A stretch of DNA of 64,000 nucleotides. Origin: Anthracocystis setariae. Lineage: Eukaryota > Basidiomycota > Ustilaginomycetes > Ustilaginales > Ustilaginaceae. The notes under the pieces were generated by a model. That model worked only from the letters and a program-made list of their open reading frames with translations, did not search any database and was not told the DNA's origin. The stretch lies in contig CAKMXJ010000011.1 in the NCBI GenBank assembly GCA_928724745.1, forward strand, positions 248,001-312,000, written 5' to 3'. The position numbers and the translations under genes are program-made. Position 1 is the stretch's first letter. Each line of letters begins with the position of its first letter. This document shows, one piece after another, positions 20,160 through 29,982 of this stretch.

Positions 20160-21228
20160 TCAGGCTGTAGCCTCGGGAGCAGAAGCAGGAGCAGGTGTGG
20201 GAGCCTCGGCTTGCGCAGCGATTTGTGCCTTTTGCATAGCGGCTCGCTTGGCCAAATATCCACGGTTGCGAGGCGAAGAGTACCACACTGTGATGATCAC
20301 CGAAAACAAAAATTGGGACAATTAGTAACGAGTCCGGTACAAGACTTTGAGAGAAGGGGGAGGAGGGGGGAGGAGGATGGAGACATACCTAGATCCTTTT
20401 TAGCGATGGGGTCAGCGGGACGGGGGAGGATTTTGCCTGCGAATTTGTGCGGTTTGACGAGAGCTCTGAGACTAAGAGGGGTGTAGTATCTGCATTCGAT
20501 GCTTCCACCTGCAGCCTCTATGGCTGCGATGGCGGTCTGCGAGGCTCGCGAGACGATGAGGTTGACAGGCGATGACAAGAACTGCGAGCCGTCACCGAGG
20601 ATCTTGACGCCTTCTTTGAGCGAGTGGATGCAGCGTGTTTCGTACAGCTCTTTGATGGTGATGGGACGCGAAGGGTCGAGCAGTCCGCGATTGATCCAGT
20701 GCTGGATCTTGTCCAGATTGACCGGCACGTAAGTCTGGCCATGACTGTTGCAGAGGGAAAGAGCAACCAAAACAGAAGGCGTGTCAGTAAATATAGAAGA
20801 AACGCGCGAAGGAGATTGAGATGAGGGGGAGAGAATCGAGCTTACACATTGTTGAATCCACGTTTGGGGAAGCGACGACTGAGAGGAGTCTGACCACCTT
20901 CGAAACCGGGAACGGGCTTTCCGTTACCAGATCGTGCTTTCTGTCCCTTGTGACCACGGGTAGATGTGCCACCACGGCCGGACGAGGAACCACGACCGAG
21001 ACGCTTGCGCGTTTTGGTGGGCTGACCTGGCTTAAGGTTGCCGAGACGAATGGCTCCCGAGGCAGGAATGGCATATGTGCGTGCTGAAAGCTGAAGGTGA
21101 GAGCTGATGAAGGACGAGGAGGCGAGCTTGGGGGTGACGAGTCGGGCTGCGGAAGGACGGACGGCGATGCGCGAGCCTGATGCGAGGCTCATCCTCGCCA
21201 AAGAGCGAGTAAGCGATGCTGCCGACAT
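20160..21228 (-). CDS. MRPL10: Mitochondrial large-subunit ribosomal protein uL15m, three exons
   Basis: This is the mitoribosomal L15 homologue. Exon 1 (20846-21228) encodes a presequence and the L15 N-terminal block ([47 protein letters not shown]). Exon 2 (20389-20744) continues [17 protein letters not shown] and [20 protein letters not shown]. Exon 3 (20160-20287) encodes [20 protein letters not shown] and an alanine/proline-rich tail. The introns are 101 nt (donor GTAAG) and 101 nt (donor GTATGT); each splice restores the frame and gives 288 residues. The uL15 C-terminal extension is typical of mitochondrial forms. It diverges from MOT1. The splice sites are inferred by frame and consensus. 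Confidence 0.92.
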
Positions 21229-22088
21229 GATGTGTCAATGCGAATGTGAATGCTTCGATGCGGTTTGACGACGAGCAATGGTATGAAATGGACTGGAATG
21301 GATGAGCGTTGATTGAACGTCGGATGGTGATGAGCGCAAAGGCAACTTTTTTTCTCCCTTTCAAGTCTTCCGACCGATGTCATTCATCGGGAACAATCTA
21401 CACAATCGGGCGAACTGGTTTGTCAAAATGGCAATAATTTCATTATCGGAAGAAAATTTCGAACAAAAAAATGAATGGTTGAAGGGACAAAAGGATGCAC
21501 TGCACGATGGATGGAATTTGCACCTGAACTGTTGAGTGAGAAACTGAGCTTTTTGGCTTTGTTTGTTCCAGTAGCGCACGTCGGCGTCAAGCCGAAAAGG
21601 CATCGAAATTGGAGCGCAAACGGGCAAGAAGCATATATAGACGGCTCGCGCGGATCGCATTCGCCTCCACCTGTCGCCTGTCGAGGAAAGCATTCGAGAA
21701 CTGCATCAGTCGCTTTTGGCTTTACCGCACCATACTACTAAAGCGCGTTCATAGCAGAGCAGCTGTCAAGAAGATTACGCAAAATATATTTTCGCCGGAT
21801 CTGCAGCCACGCCCTGCAACGCCCTATAATAAAATCGCCAAACAAATTGGGCACGCTCCAACATCATATCGGACATCTCTCCATCTTCAACCACCCTGGC
21901 CAACATCGGATCGCATACGACATCGGCATACATACGCCCAACCACGTCGGGTCGTCCTCCTTCTCGTTTCGTCTACTCCTTCGTCTCGGATCGGGCGTCG
22001 ACGCGTCGGTGACCACCCAACAGCGCGTCGTAGCTCTCCCACCAAGCAGCGTCGTCAGTGTGCTCGGTGCACAACTCAAATCGTCAAG
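21229..22088. promoter_or_regulatory. Divergent upstream region of uL15m and MOT1
   Basis: These 860 bases separate the two start codons. The MOT1 frame is open from 21609, but its first 160 codons lack family similarity and are treated as leader. An AT-rich TATAATAAAA lies near 21824 and CATATATAGACGG near 21631. No other motif was recognised. Confidence 0.45.
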
Positions 22089-25000
22089 ATGGCGGCTACG
22101 AGGTTAGACCGTCTCGTTTCGCTGCTCGACACCGGTTCCACTCCATCTATCCGCGCTACAGCCGCAAAGCAGCTCGGTCAGATCGCAGCCGTTCGCATTC
22201 GTGGCCAAACCACAGCTCAGCACGCCGCCGCACGTGCCGCGCACGCCCGACCGCCCAAACACCACGTCGAATCAGCCTCAGGCGCGTCCACTCCCACGCT
22301 CAACCCGGAAGCCGACGGTCTCGTCAAGTCCCAAGACTCGGCCGCTTCTTCCAACAAGCACGCTGCCAAGTTCGGTACATCCGAACAAATCCACAACAAG
22401 CACGCTGCCAAGTTCGGTACATCCGAACAAATCCACAACCAGCACAACTTTGCCGGTCCTTCAGCTCAAGACGAGCTCGGCATCTACCGAGGCACCGATG
22501 GCGACTGGGACGAGATCACCTCGTACCTTGCTCGCGTCGTCCCCTTCCTACGATCCAAGAGCTGGGATACCCGAGTAGCTGCCGCCTTGGCCATCGAGAG
22601 CATCTGTCACGCTGCAGGCATCTGGGATCCCGACATCGAACCTTTCAAGCCCGGCGAGAGTTCCAAGTCCGTCCTCGATGACATAGATACCAAGGAAGAG
22701 AAGCCTCACATTTCTCAACTCATGGCCACCGAGTCGCTTCTCACCTTTGATGCCTTTTCGCTTCCCACCGTTCTCACCACCGGCACCAAGCTGCTCTCGT
22801 CTGCCGGAAAGGAGTTCGAGCAAGCCTCGCTCGCCGCTGGTTCGGATCGCTTGGCGCAAGCAAAGAAAGATGTCGTCAGCAAGCTCGGTCTTGGCTTTGC
22901 TCTCGATGAGATGGACATCGGCATGGATGTCGAAGCAGAGCTCAGGACCGCCGAATCCGCCACCGCATCCAACGTACCACGCACCTCTCAGGGCAGCGTC
23001 GACTGGAGGACAGCAGCAGGCGGTGCATCCAAGTCCAAGCTTCCCGCTCCACGTTTTGCCGGCGCAGCATCCTCGCCCAGTGCTTCGTCTCTTCCACCGC
23101 CACGCTTTGCTCACAATCCAGCTGCAGCCTCCTCTTCCCCTATCACTCCCACTTTCGCCCCGACCTCCGCTCCCTCGCCCACTCCAACGCCCTCAGACAC
23201 ACCAGCGCTAGATGAAATCGACATGAGCAAACTCAGCGCCAGAGAGCGTAATGCGCTCAAGAGGAAACGCAAGCTCGAAGGCAAGAATGGCTCATCCGAG
23301 CCCAAGACCCGGGTGGTCGAAAGCGCTGACACTGCCTCGCCCAACACAGCTGCTGGTCTTCGCATCAAGACTCCATCCGAGTATCCACCAACGCCAGCCA
23401 CACCCGTCAACGCAGAAGCCAAAGGTGATTACCTTTCCGCTCGTCCTCCGCCCACGCCCAAGCATCCTGCTGGTGGACCAGGCTCGCTGCCCGCTGTTAC
23501 AGGCAGCGTATCCACTCCTACCCCCATTGGTGACGCGCCTGGCTCCCCCGCTGCCGCTTCGTCTCCAGCAGCAGCAGCAGGAGCTGCACCAGCTGCATAC
23601 TCTTCCGCTTCCAATCCCTTCCAAGTCAGACCAGGAGAATGGCCCTTCCGCCTCGTCGTCGACACCCTCAGCGTCGATCTCTTCAGTCCCACCTGGGAGA
23701 CTCGCCATGGTGCTGCTCTGGGTCTTCGAGAGCTTCTCAAGACGCAAGGTTCCGGCGGAGGCAAAGTCCAGCTCGCTTCCGTGCACGACAATGCCAAGAT
23801 GCACAAGGCCTGGTGCGACGACATGTCGATCAAGCTGCTCTGCGTCTTTGCCCTCGACCGTCTAGGTGATTTTGTCTTTGACCAAGTCGTAGCACCTGTC
23901 CGCGAAACAGCCAGTCAGACACTGGCCTGCCTCATGCCTCACATGCCCGAGTCGTCCATCCTCTCGGTGCACAACGTACTGTTGCAGATGATCCGACAAG
24001 ACCACGCCGCTGAGGGCGCTTCCACCAACTTCAGTGATGGCTTTGCAGCCAGGCGTGGCAAGAAGGGATACGTTTGGGAGGTTCGCCATGCCGGCTTGCT
24101 CGGTCTCAAATACGAGGTTGTCGTCAAAAAGGATCTGCTCATGTCTTCAGCTGTCGTCAAGTCTGGGAATGGCTTTGTCAAGAAGGAGCAAGGAGATCAG
24201 CATTGGTCGGTCCACGAGGACGCAAAGATCGACACGGGCAAAATGCTCCAGGAAGTCGTCGAGGTCGCCATCCTTGGTCTCAAGGATGATGACGATGATG
24301 TTCGTGCCGTTGCTGCATCGGCTTTGGTCCCGATTGTCGACGTCATTCTTGAAAGGCTTCCCAGCGAGGTCGGCAGATTGCTCGACCAACTCTGGGACTG
24401 CCTCGGCGACCTCAAAGATGATCTCGCCAGCAGCATTGGCGGTGTCATGGATCTGTTGGCAAAGCTCGTCGAGCATCCTGGCATTGTAGTCCACCTCCGC
24501 GCTGAGGCCGAAGAACAACGTTCGCTTTCGCTGTTGATCCCTCGCCTCTTCCCCTTCTTCCGCCACACCATCACCAGCGTTCGTCTTTCGGTGCTCAATG
24601 CCCTGCGTGTCTTTCTCACGGTGCCATCTTTGCCCAAGAACTGGATCGATGAGCGCGTTCTGCGTCTTCTTTTCCAGAATCTGGTAGTGGAAGAGAAGCT
24701 GCCCATCCGTCGTGCCAGTGCCGACGCCTGGGGTCACGCGCTGGCACACGTCGCCAGTGATGCGGCCAACGTGCAGAGGCTGATCGGCCCATACCTCGTC
24801 GACTTCTTCCGCATCATCATGACGCCCCTCGGCTCACCGATCGACTTTTCGCTCTTCTACAGTCCCTCCTTCGGCACCAGCAGCCACGCAGATGCCAATC
24901 GCCACAACGTGGACAAGGGCATGCTCACGCAGGATCTCTCGCTCGTAGGCGTGGATGCTGTCATCCGTGGACGACTCAGCGCCGCCGAAGCGCTTGGCTG

Positions 25001-28000
25001 TGCCATGGCGCGCTTCCCACGCTCGGATGATGCGACTGCGTTTGGTCCCGTCCTCATCGAGTACCTCGAGTCAACTTCGGCGTTGCAAAAATGCTTGGCA
25101 GCAGCCATCATACAGGAATGGGCTCAGGCTTGCGATAGCTTGGGAGTCGAGTTGAAGGATTCGAGTGCGATCGTGTCCGATCTTGCCTCACGACTCATCG
25201 TTGTGCTCGAGACCCCAGCACCGCCAACATACGCCGAGATGACGGTGATGCTGCAACGCATCCAAGCCGAGTGCCAGGGTCTGTACAACTCCTTCCAGCG
25301 CGATGCCAAGGTACCTAAAGCAAAGATTCCGGCTTTGCCCACCACGGTTGATCCGCTCGGTCTGCTCGTGGATGCATTCACCATCGACACGGCCAAGCAT
25401 GTCGCCCAGGCCGGTTTTGAGGCGCTGCTCGTCCAGGCAGGATCCAAAGCGAAGAAAGCGGCTTTGCCCTTACTCGAGGACCGTCAGCGCAAACTCATCG
25501 CCGGCATCGGCTTCTACCAAGCTAACAAGGAGCGTCAAGACACTCAGGTCTTTGCATCTATCGCTGGTGCCGTCATCTCCCTCAAGCTGCTTCCGAACAA
25601 GCTCAACCCGGTCATTCGCAGCATCATGAATAGCGTCAAGTTTGAGGAGAATCTCGACCTTCAAACGCGCTCCGCTCGCTCGGTAGCCAAGCTCATCGAG
25701 GTCTGCGTTTCGCCTGCGGCCAAGAGCAACCCGAGCGACAAGATCGTCAAGAACCTTACCGCGTTTGTCTGCCAGGACACGACCAAGGTGGCCATCTTTG
25801 CCAACGACAAAGGCGTCAGAGAGGGCATCCTGAGCATGAACGAGGCGCCCGTTGTCGCCAAGGGTCCCGGAAGGACGAGCAAGGAGGAGGCTGTCGAGAG
25901 CGACGAGGTACGTCTCGGCAAACTTATCCGCCGAGGTGCTTCAGCTGCGTTGGCACAATTGGCGGAGGTGTTTGGAGAGAGGATGTTCGAGGTGGTACCG
26001 ATGCTGTGGCATTGTATGAGCAGTGCGCTGTTGAGCACGTTTGGCTCGACTGCCGCCGAAGCGGACAAGCTGATCGGACAGCAGAACGATCTTGGACAGA
26101 GCATCCTCGATGCGTGCGCTGTGCTGGAGGTCAACTTGCCCAATCTTAAGGGTACGCTTTGCGACAAGGTCGTTGAGCTGCTCCCGGCGCTGACACTTGC
26201 GATTCAGAGCGAGTTTGCGGTGATCCGATCCGCCGCAGCCAAGTGTTTCGCCGTCGTGGCGAGTTGTCTCACGGAAGTGGCGCTCAAGCATGTGGTTGAG
26301 CAAGTGGTGCCTCTGGTGGGAGATGCAGCCTCGATCACCAACCGCCAGGGTGCTGTCGAGCTCATCTACCACACTGTTCAGCAGCTCGACCTCAAGATCC
26401 TGCCGTACGTCATCTTCCTGATCGTGCCCATCCTGGGTCGTATGAGCGACAACGACGAAAAAGTGCGTCTGGTTGCTACCAACACGTTTGCCTCGCTCGT
26501 CAAGATGATTCCGCTCGAAGCAGGTCTGCCGGACCCTCCGGGCTTCTCGGCTGACTTGCTGCAGAAAAGGGAGACGGAACGCAAGTTCCTCATGCAACTG
26601 CTCGACGGCTCCAAGGTCGAACCGTACCAGATTCCAGTCAAGATCAACGCCAAGTTGAGAAAGTACCAGCAGGACGGTGTCAACTGGATGGCGTTCTTGG
26701 CCAAGTACCAGTTGCATGGTATCCTCTGCGACGATATGGGTCTAGGCAAGACGCTGCAGTCGATCTGCATTCTGTCGTCGAAGCACTTTGAGCGCGCGGA
26801 GCGCTACAGGTTGACCAAGGTGGCGGACTGCAAGCCGCTGCCGAGTCTCATCATCTGTCCACCGACGCTCACAGGCCACTGGTGTCACGAGATCAAGCAG
26901 TACGCCAACAATCTGCGCCCGCTGCTCTACTCGGGCCTTCCGGCCGAGCGTCAACGCCTACAGGCCGAGATTCCTCGGTACGATGCGGTGGTCATGTCGT
27001 ACGATGTTGTGCGAAACGACATCGCGGCTCTGTCTCAGATCTCGTGGAACTACTGCATTCTCGATGAAGGCCATGTCATCCGGAGTGCCAAGACCAAGAC
27101 GACCAAAGCGGTCAAGATGATCCAAGCGAATCACAGGCTGCTGTTGTCCGGAACGCCGATTCAGAACAATGTGCTGGAATTGTGGTCGCTGTTCGATTTC
27201 CTGATGCCTGGATTCCTGGGCACGGAGAGGAGCTTCCACGAGAGGTTTGGCAAGCCGATCATTGCTTCTCGCGATGGAAAGCTGGGGGCCAAGGAGCAAG
27301 AAGCTGCGGCGCTGGCATTGGAGGCACTACACAAGCAGGTGCTGCCGTTCCTGTTGCGTCGACTGAAAGAGGACGTGCTGGACGATTTGCCGCCCAAGAT
27401 CATCCAGGACATCGAATGCGATCTGGGCGACATCCAGAAGCAGCTGTATGACGATTTCTCCAAGGAGCAGGATGAGGAGGAGGCGGAAGCGTTTGGCGCC
27501 GCCGCAGCGACCAGTGGAGGAAAAGAGGTGGGTGGCAGCAACGAGAAGCAGCACGTGTTCAAAGCGCTGCAGTACATGCGCAAGCTCGTCAACCATCCCT
27601 CGCTCGTGCTCAGCGACGACAATGCGAAACACGTGGCGATCATGGACAAGCTGCACAAATCCGGTGGCTCACTTAACGACATTGCGCACTCGCCCAAGCT
27701 GCAAGCGCTGCGCCAGCTGCTGTTGGACTGCGGGATCGGTGGAAGCAATGCGATCGGCGGTGGAGGTGCGGGTGCGAGTGCGAGTGCGGGTGCGGGTGGG
27801 GGTGGGGTGGGAAATGAACTGATGGGTGGAGGGGAGGAAAGTGCTGTGTCGCAACATCGGGTGCTGATCTTTTGCCAGTTGAAGCAGATGCTTGATATCA
27901 TTCAACGCGATCTGTTTGCGACGCTGATGCCGAGCGTGTCGTACATGCGGCTGGATGGTTCGGTTCCATCGGAGCGTCGACACAGTATTGTGCAGACGTT

Positions 28001-28517
28001 CAATTCGGATCCGTCGATCGATGTGCTGCTGCTGACGACGCAGGTAGGTGGACTCGGTTTGACACTCACGGGCGCGGACACGGTCATCTTTGTTGAGCAC
28101 GACTGGAATCCGATGAAGGATCTGCAGGCGATGGACCGTGCGCATCGGCTCGGCCAGAAAAAGGTGGTCAACGTGTATCGTCTGATCACCAAGAATACGC
28201 TCGAGGCCAAGATCATGGGGTTGCAGAGGTTCAAGCTGAACGTCGCCAACAGTGTGGTGAATCAGCAGAATGCGGGGATGGAGAGTATGGAGACCGATCA
28301 GATTTTGGATCTGTTCAATGCGCAAGGTGCGGGTGCAGCCGAGGGGGTGGAGGGCAACAAGAATGGAGGTGATGGGGGCGAGAGGGGGGCGAAGAAAGGG
28401 TTTGGTAGGTTGACGCAGAAGCAGATTTTGGAGGGGGTCAATAGGGGCCCGGAGAACGAGGAGGACGAGTATAGGCAGATGAGTGGGTGGAGACCTGATC
28501 AGCAGCAGCAGCAGTAG
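22089..28517 (+). CDS. MOT1: TATA-binding-protein-associated ATPase MOT1 (BTAF1)
   Basis: Mot1 is a nuclear Swi2/Snf2 ATPase that strips TBP from DNA and redistributes it among promoters. The 2142-residue protein opens with the family N-terminus (RLDRLVSLLDTGSTPSIRAT). HEAT repeats run to about residue 1500 (RSKSWDTRVAAALAIESICH; ETRHGAALGLRELLK). The two-lobed Snf2 motor follows: Walker A DDMGLGKT (residues 1548-1555), DEGH box (1659-1662), SGTPIQNN, and the C-terminal lobe GGLGLTLTGADTVIFVEHDW. The ATG at 22089 is chosen because family similarity begins there; the frame is open from 21609. Residues 89-102 and 103-116 are an exact tandem duplication. A glycine/alanine/serine insert interrupts the motor between the lobes (about 1885-1920). 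It is a single exon of 6.4 kb. Confidence 0.96.
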   Translation: MAATRLDRLVSLLDTGSTPSIRATAAKQLGQIAAVRIRGQTTAQHAAARAAHARPPKHHVESASGASTPTLNPEADGLVKSQDSAASSNKHAAKFGTSEQIHNKHAAKFGTSEQIHNQHNFAGPSAQDELGIYRGTDGDWDEITSYLARVVPFLRSKSWDTRVAAALAIESICHAAGIWDPDIEPFKPGESSKSVLDDIDTKEEKPHISQLMATESLLTFDAFSLPTVLTTGTKLLSSAGKEFEQASLAAGSDRLAQAKKDVVSKLGLGFALDEMDIGMDVEAELRTAESATASNVPRTSQGSVDWRTAAGGASKSKLPAPRFAGAASSPSASSLPPPRFAHNPAAASSSPITPTFAPTSAPSPTPTPSDTPALDEIDMSKLSARERNALKRKRKLEGKNGSSEPKTRVVESADTASPNTAAGLRIKTPSEYPPTPATPVNAEAKGDYLSARPPPTPKHPAGGPGSLPAVTGSVSTPTPIGDAPGSPAAASSPAAAAGAAPAAYSSASNPFQVRPGEWPFRLVVDTLSVDLFSPTWETRHGAALGLRELLKTQGSGGGKVQLASVHDNAKMHKAWCDDMSIKLLCVFALDRLGDFVFDQVVAPVRETASQTLACLMPHMPESSILSVHNVLLQMIRQDHAAEGASTNFSDGFAARRGKKGYVWEVRHAGLLGLKYEVVVKKDLLMSSAVVKSGNGFVKKEQGDQHWSVHEDAKIDTGKMLQEVVEVAILGLKDDDDDVRAVAASALVPIVDVILERLPSEVGRLLDQLWDCLGDLKDDLASSIGGVMDLLAKLVEHPGIVVHLRAEAEEQRSLSLLIPRLFPFFRHTITSVRLSVLNALRVFLTVPSLPKNWIDERVLRLLFQNLVVEEKLPIRRASADAWGHALAHVASDAANVQRLIGPYLVDFFRIIMTPLGSPIDFSLFYSPSFGTSSHADANRHNVDKGMLTQDLSLVGVDAVIRGRLSAAEALGCAMARFPRSDDATAFGPVLIEYLESTSALQKCLAAAIIQEWAQACDSLGVELKDSSAIVSDLASRLIVVLETPAPPTYAEMTVMLQRIQAECQGLYNSFQRDAKVPKAKIPALPTTVDPLGLLVDAFTIDTAKHVAQAGFEALLVQAGSKAKKAALPLLEDRQRKLIAGIGFYQANKERQDTQVFASIAGAVISLKLLPNKLNPVIRSIMNSVKFEENLDLQTRSARSVAKLIEVCVSPAAKSNPSDKIVKNLTAFVCQDTTKVAIFANDKGVREGILSMNEAPVVAKGPGRTSKEEAVESDEVRLGKLIRRGASAALAQLAEVFGERMFEVVPMLWHCMSSALLSTFGSTAAEADKLIGQQNDLGQSILDACAVLEVNLPNLKGTLCDKVVELLPALTLAIQSEFAVIRSAAAKCFAVVASCLTEVALKHVVEQVVPLVGDAASITNRQGAVELIYHTVQQLDLKILPYVIFLIVPILGRMSDNDEKVRLVATNTFASLVKMIPLEAGLPDPPGFSADLLQKRETERKFLMQLLDGSKVEPYQIPVKINAKLRKYQQDGVNWMAFLAKYQLHGILCDDMGLGKTLQSICILSSKHFERAERYRLTKVADCKPLPSLIICPPTLTGHWCHEIKQYANNLRPLLYSGLPAERQRLQAEIPRYDAVVMSYDVVRNDIAALSQISWNYCILDEGHVIRSAKTKTTKAVKMIQANHRLLLSGTPIQNNVLELWSLFDFLMPGFLGTERSFHERFGKPIIASRDGKLGAKEQEAAALALEALHKQVLPFLLRRLKEDVLDDLPPKIIQDIECDLGDIQKQLYDDFSKEQDEEEAEAFGAAAATSGGKEVGGSNEKQHVFKALQYMRKLVNHPSLVLSDDNAKHVAIMDKLHKSGGSLNDIAHSPKLQALRQLLLDCGIGGSNAIGGGGAGASASAGAGGGGVGNELMGGGEESAVSQHRVLIFCQLKQMLDIIQRDLFATLMPSVSYMRLDGSVPSERRHSIVQTFNSDPSIDVLLLTTQVGGLGLTLTGADTVIFVEHDWNPMKDLQAMDRAHRLGQKKVVNVYRLITKNTLEAKIMGLQRFKLNVANSVVNQQNAGMESMETDQILDLFNAQGAGAAEGVEGNKNGGDGGERGAKKGFGRLTQKQILEGVNRGPENEEDEYRQMSGWRPDQQQQQ
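22353..22436 (+). repeat. Exact 42-bp in-frame tandem duplication inside MOT1
   Basis: Two identical 42-base copies (22353-22394 and 22395-22436) each encode NKHAAKFGTSEQIH. A third, degenerate start (AACCAGCAC) follows. The lack of any silent difference suggests a recent event. Confidence 0.95.
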
Positions 28518-28564
28518 TACTAGTAGTAGTGTAGTAGTAGTAGTAGTAGTAGTAGTAGTAATAG
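28511..28564 (+). repeat. (TAG)n microsatellite at the MOT1 stop
   Basis: A CAG run encoding the last four glutamines turns into a TAG/TAGTAG run. The stop codon is thus the first of about fifteen TAG triplets, some in frame. Confidence 0.85.
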
Positions 28565-29065
28565 TGGTGGTGAGGTGAGGTCGATGTTTGGGTTGGTAGG
28601 GGGTTAATTCGAGGTGATTTTTCAAGTTTGGTGGCCGTTTGTGCGGGCGGGTGTGCATGCTGCGCTGCGAGAGAGAGGGATGGATGGTGTGAGAGCAGGA
28701 TGGGTGCGGTGCGCTGCGCTGCGCAAGTGGAGAGTGAAGTTCGGTGGGGTTTCGGTGACAGATTTGTCGCTTTGCGTCGGTATGGATTTGTATCGGTGGT
28801 GGGGTGGTGTTCTGCGCGCAAAGGTGCGTCGGTTGTTGATCGGGGGGTTTGATGGCGGCTTCTTAGGGAAATATTTTTTTTTTGTTTTTGCTTGTTCCGC
28901 ACATCGGGTTGTACTGGTATGTGTGCTGAGGAGGATGAGAAGTGCGCTAAAGGATTGTGTTGGAGCTTTGGAGGGTTTGTGTTGGACAAGAAGGGGGGGG
29001 GGGGATTGTGTTTGGGGAGGCATTTGTTGAGAGTTATAAAAGCAGCCTTTTGTCAAAATGGGACG
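28518..29065. other. Intergenic region between MOT1 and the plus-strand paralogue
   Basis: This 548-bp G-rich stretch holds the (TAG)n tract, a run of twelve G (28993-29004) and TATAAAA at 29035-29041. The last is a likely TATA element for the next gene. ORFs in it read as noise. Confidence 0.5.
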
Positions 29066-29812
29066 ATGTTTGCCTCGACATTCAAGTTACCCCCCGCCGC
29101 AACGATGGACAATTCGGAGATCGAAGAACTCTTGACCTACTCGGCTTCACGGCTGAAAACACTTGTGCAAAGCTATCAACGATATCTAGCCAAGGGCAGC
29201 GTTACGATGGTATCATTTGACAAGCATCGATTGATCACGCTGTCTGCATTGGACGAGCTGTACTTCTCACGGGACTTCATTACGCCCTTGCATTTGCACT
29301 ATGCATTCGAATGCGAGTGGTCGTCTGGACGATTTGCTGAGCTCATCGTCTGGTCTCTACTTCGACGCAACGTATCACGATACGATGGAGCACGACGCGT
29401 CAAAGTGTATCCGATCTCGAACGCGAATTGTGCTCAAGTGTTCGATCGAGTCGCCGGTATTCTCGCTAAGAATGGCGTGGGGTTCGAAACTCGCGACGCC
29501 AAGCTGTTCAGAGTCGTAGCCAACGCCATGAAGTTGCTTTCGACAAGTCTCTACGGCGTCAAGATAAGGGAAGCTTCAGCAATCGTAGCAGCATGGAGTC
29601 CTGTGGGGATCTACATCTCGGACGAGCTGTATCGGTTTGTCATGGATGGCGAAGGGGAGGACGTGGGCGAGTATGTCAAGTGGGAGGTGTATCGAGAATT
29701 CTACCTTCGGGCTATCAAGATCTTGAAGAGGTTCAAGAAGCAAGCGCTGGTCAATAGCGGTAGGGAGTTGGAGCGCATCGTTTGTGGCTTGTACCACAAA
29801 AGCGATAAGTAA
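29066..29812 (+). CDS. Uncharacterised protein, diverged paralogue of the facing gene
   Basis: Function unknown. The protein has 248 residues, or 235 if translation begins at the ATG at 29105, which is more likely if the TATAAAA at 29035 sets the mRNA start. It has no signal peptide or membrane segment. It aligns along most of its length with the minus-strand protein at 29983-30783. Shared blocks are L-x-E/A-L-D, AFECEWSSGRFAELIVWSLL against KADLVRLMRWKL, an HhH-like GVKIREASAIVAAW against GVGPATSSAILATW, SDEL, a Y-x-x-FY-x-x-AI-x-x-LK motif, and SGREL against SGRQL. The GVGPAT hairpin loop of the partner is lost here. The two genes converge with about 170 bases between stops. Confidence 0.62.
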   Translation: MFASTFKLPPAATMDNSEIEELLTYSASRLKTLVQSYQRYLAKGSVTMVSFDKHRLITLSALDELYFSRDFITPLHLHYAFECEWSSGRFAELIVWSLLRRNVSRYDGARRVKVYPISNANCAQVFDRVAGILAKNGVGFETRDAKLFRVVANAMKLLSTSLYGVKIREASAIVAAWSPVGIYISDELYRFVMDGEGEDVGEYVKWEVYREFYLRAIKILKRFKKQALVNSGRELERIVCGLYHKSDK

Positions 29813-29982
29813 CCGGTCCAGTGCAACATTGCCCACCGCTTCAAAATCGGGCTTGACACGGATTCTTTGCTTCGCAATACGATTGAATTGTCTAGCCCCC
29901 ACCCGGCGCATTGGCCACCTGTGTAGCGTTTTGGGTTTGTGAGCATGAAGCTGGTGTTCGGTTCGATCGCTCCGGGCTGGTT

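Noticed and set aside
28614..29030. 138-codon frame upstream of the plus-strand paralogue
   Set aside because: It runs through a G-rich stretch and a homopolymer and is not matched by any splice or family feature.
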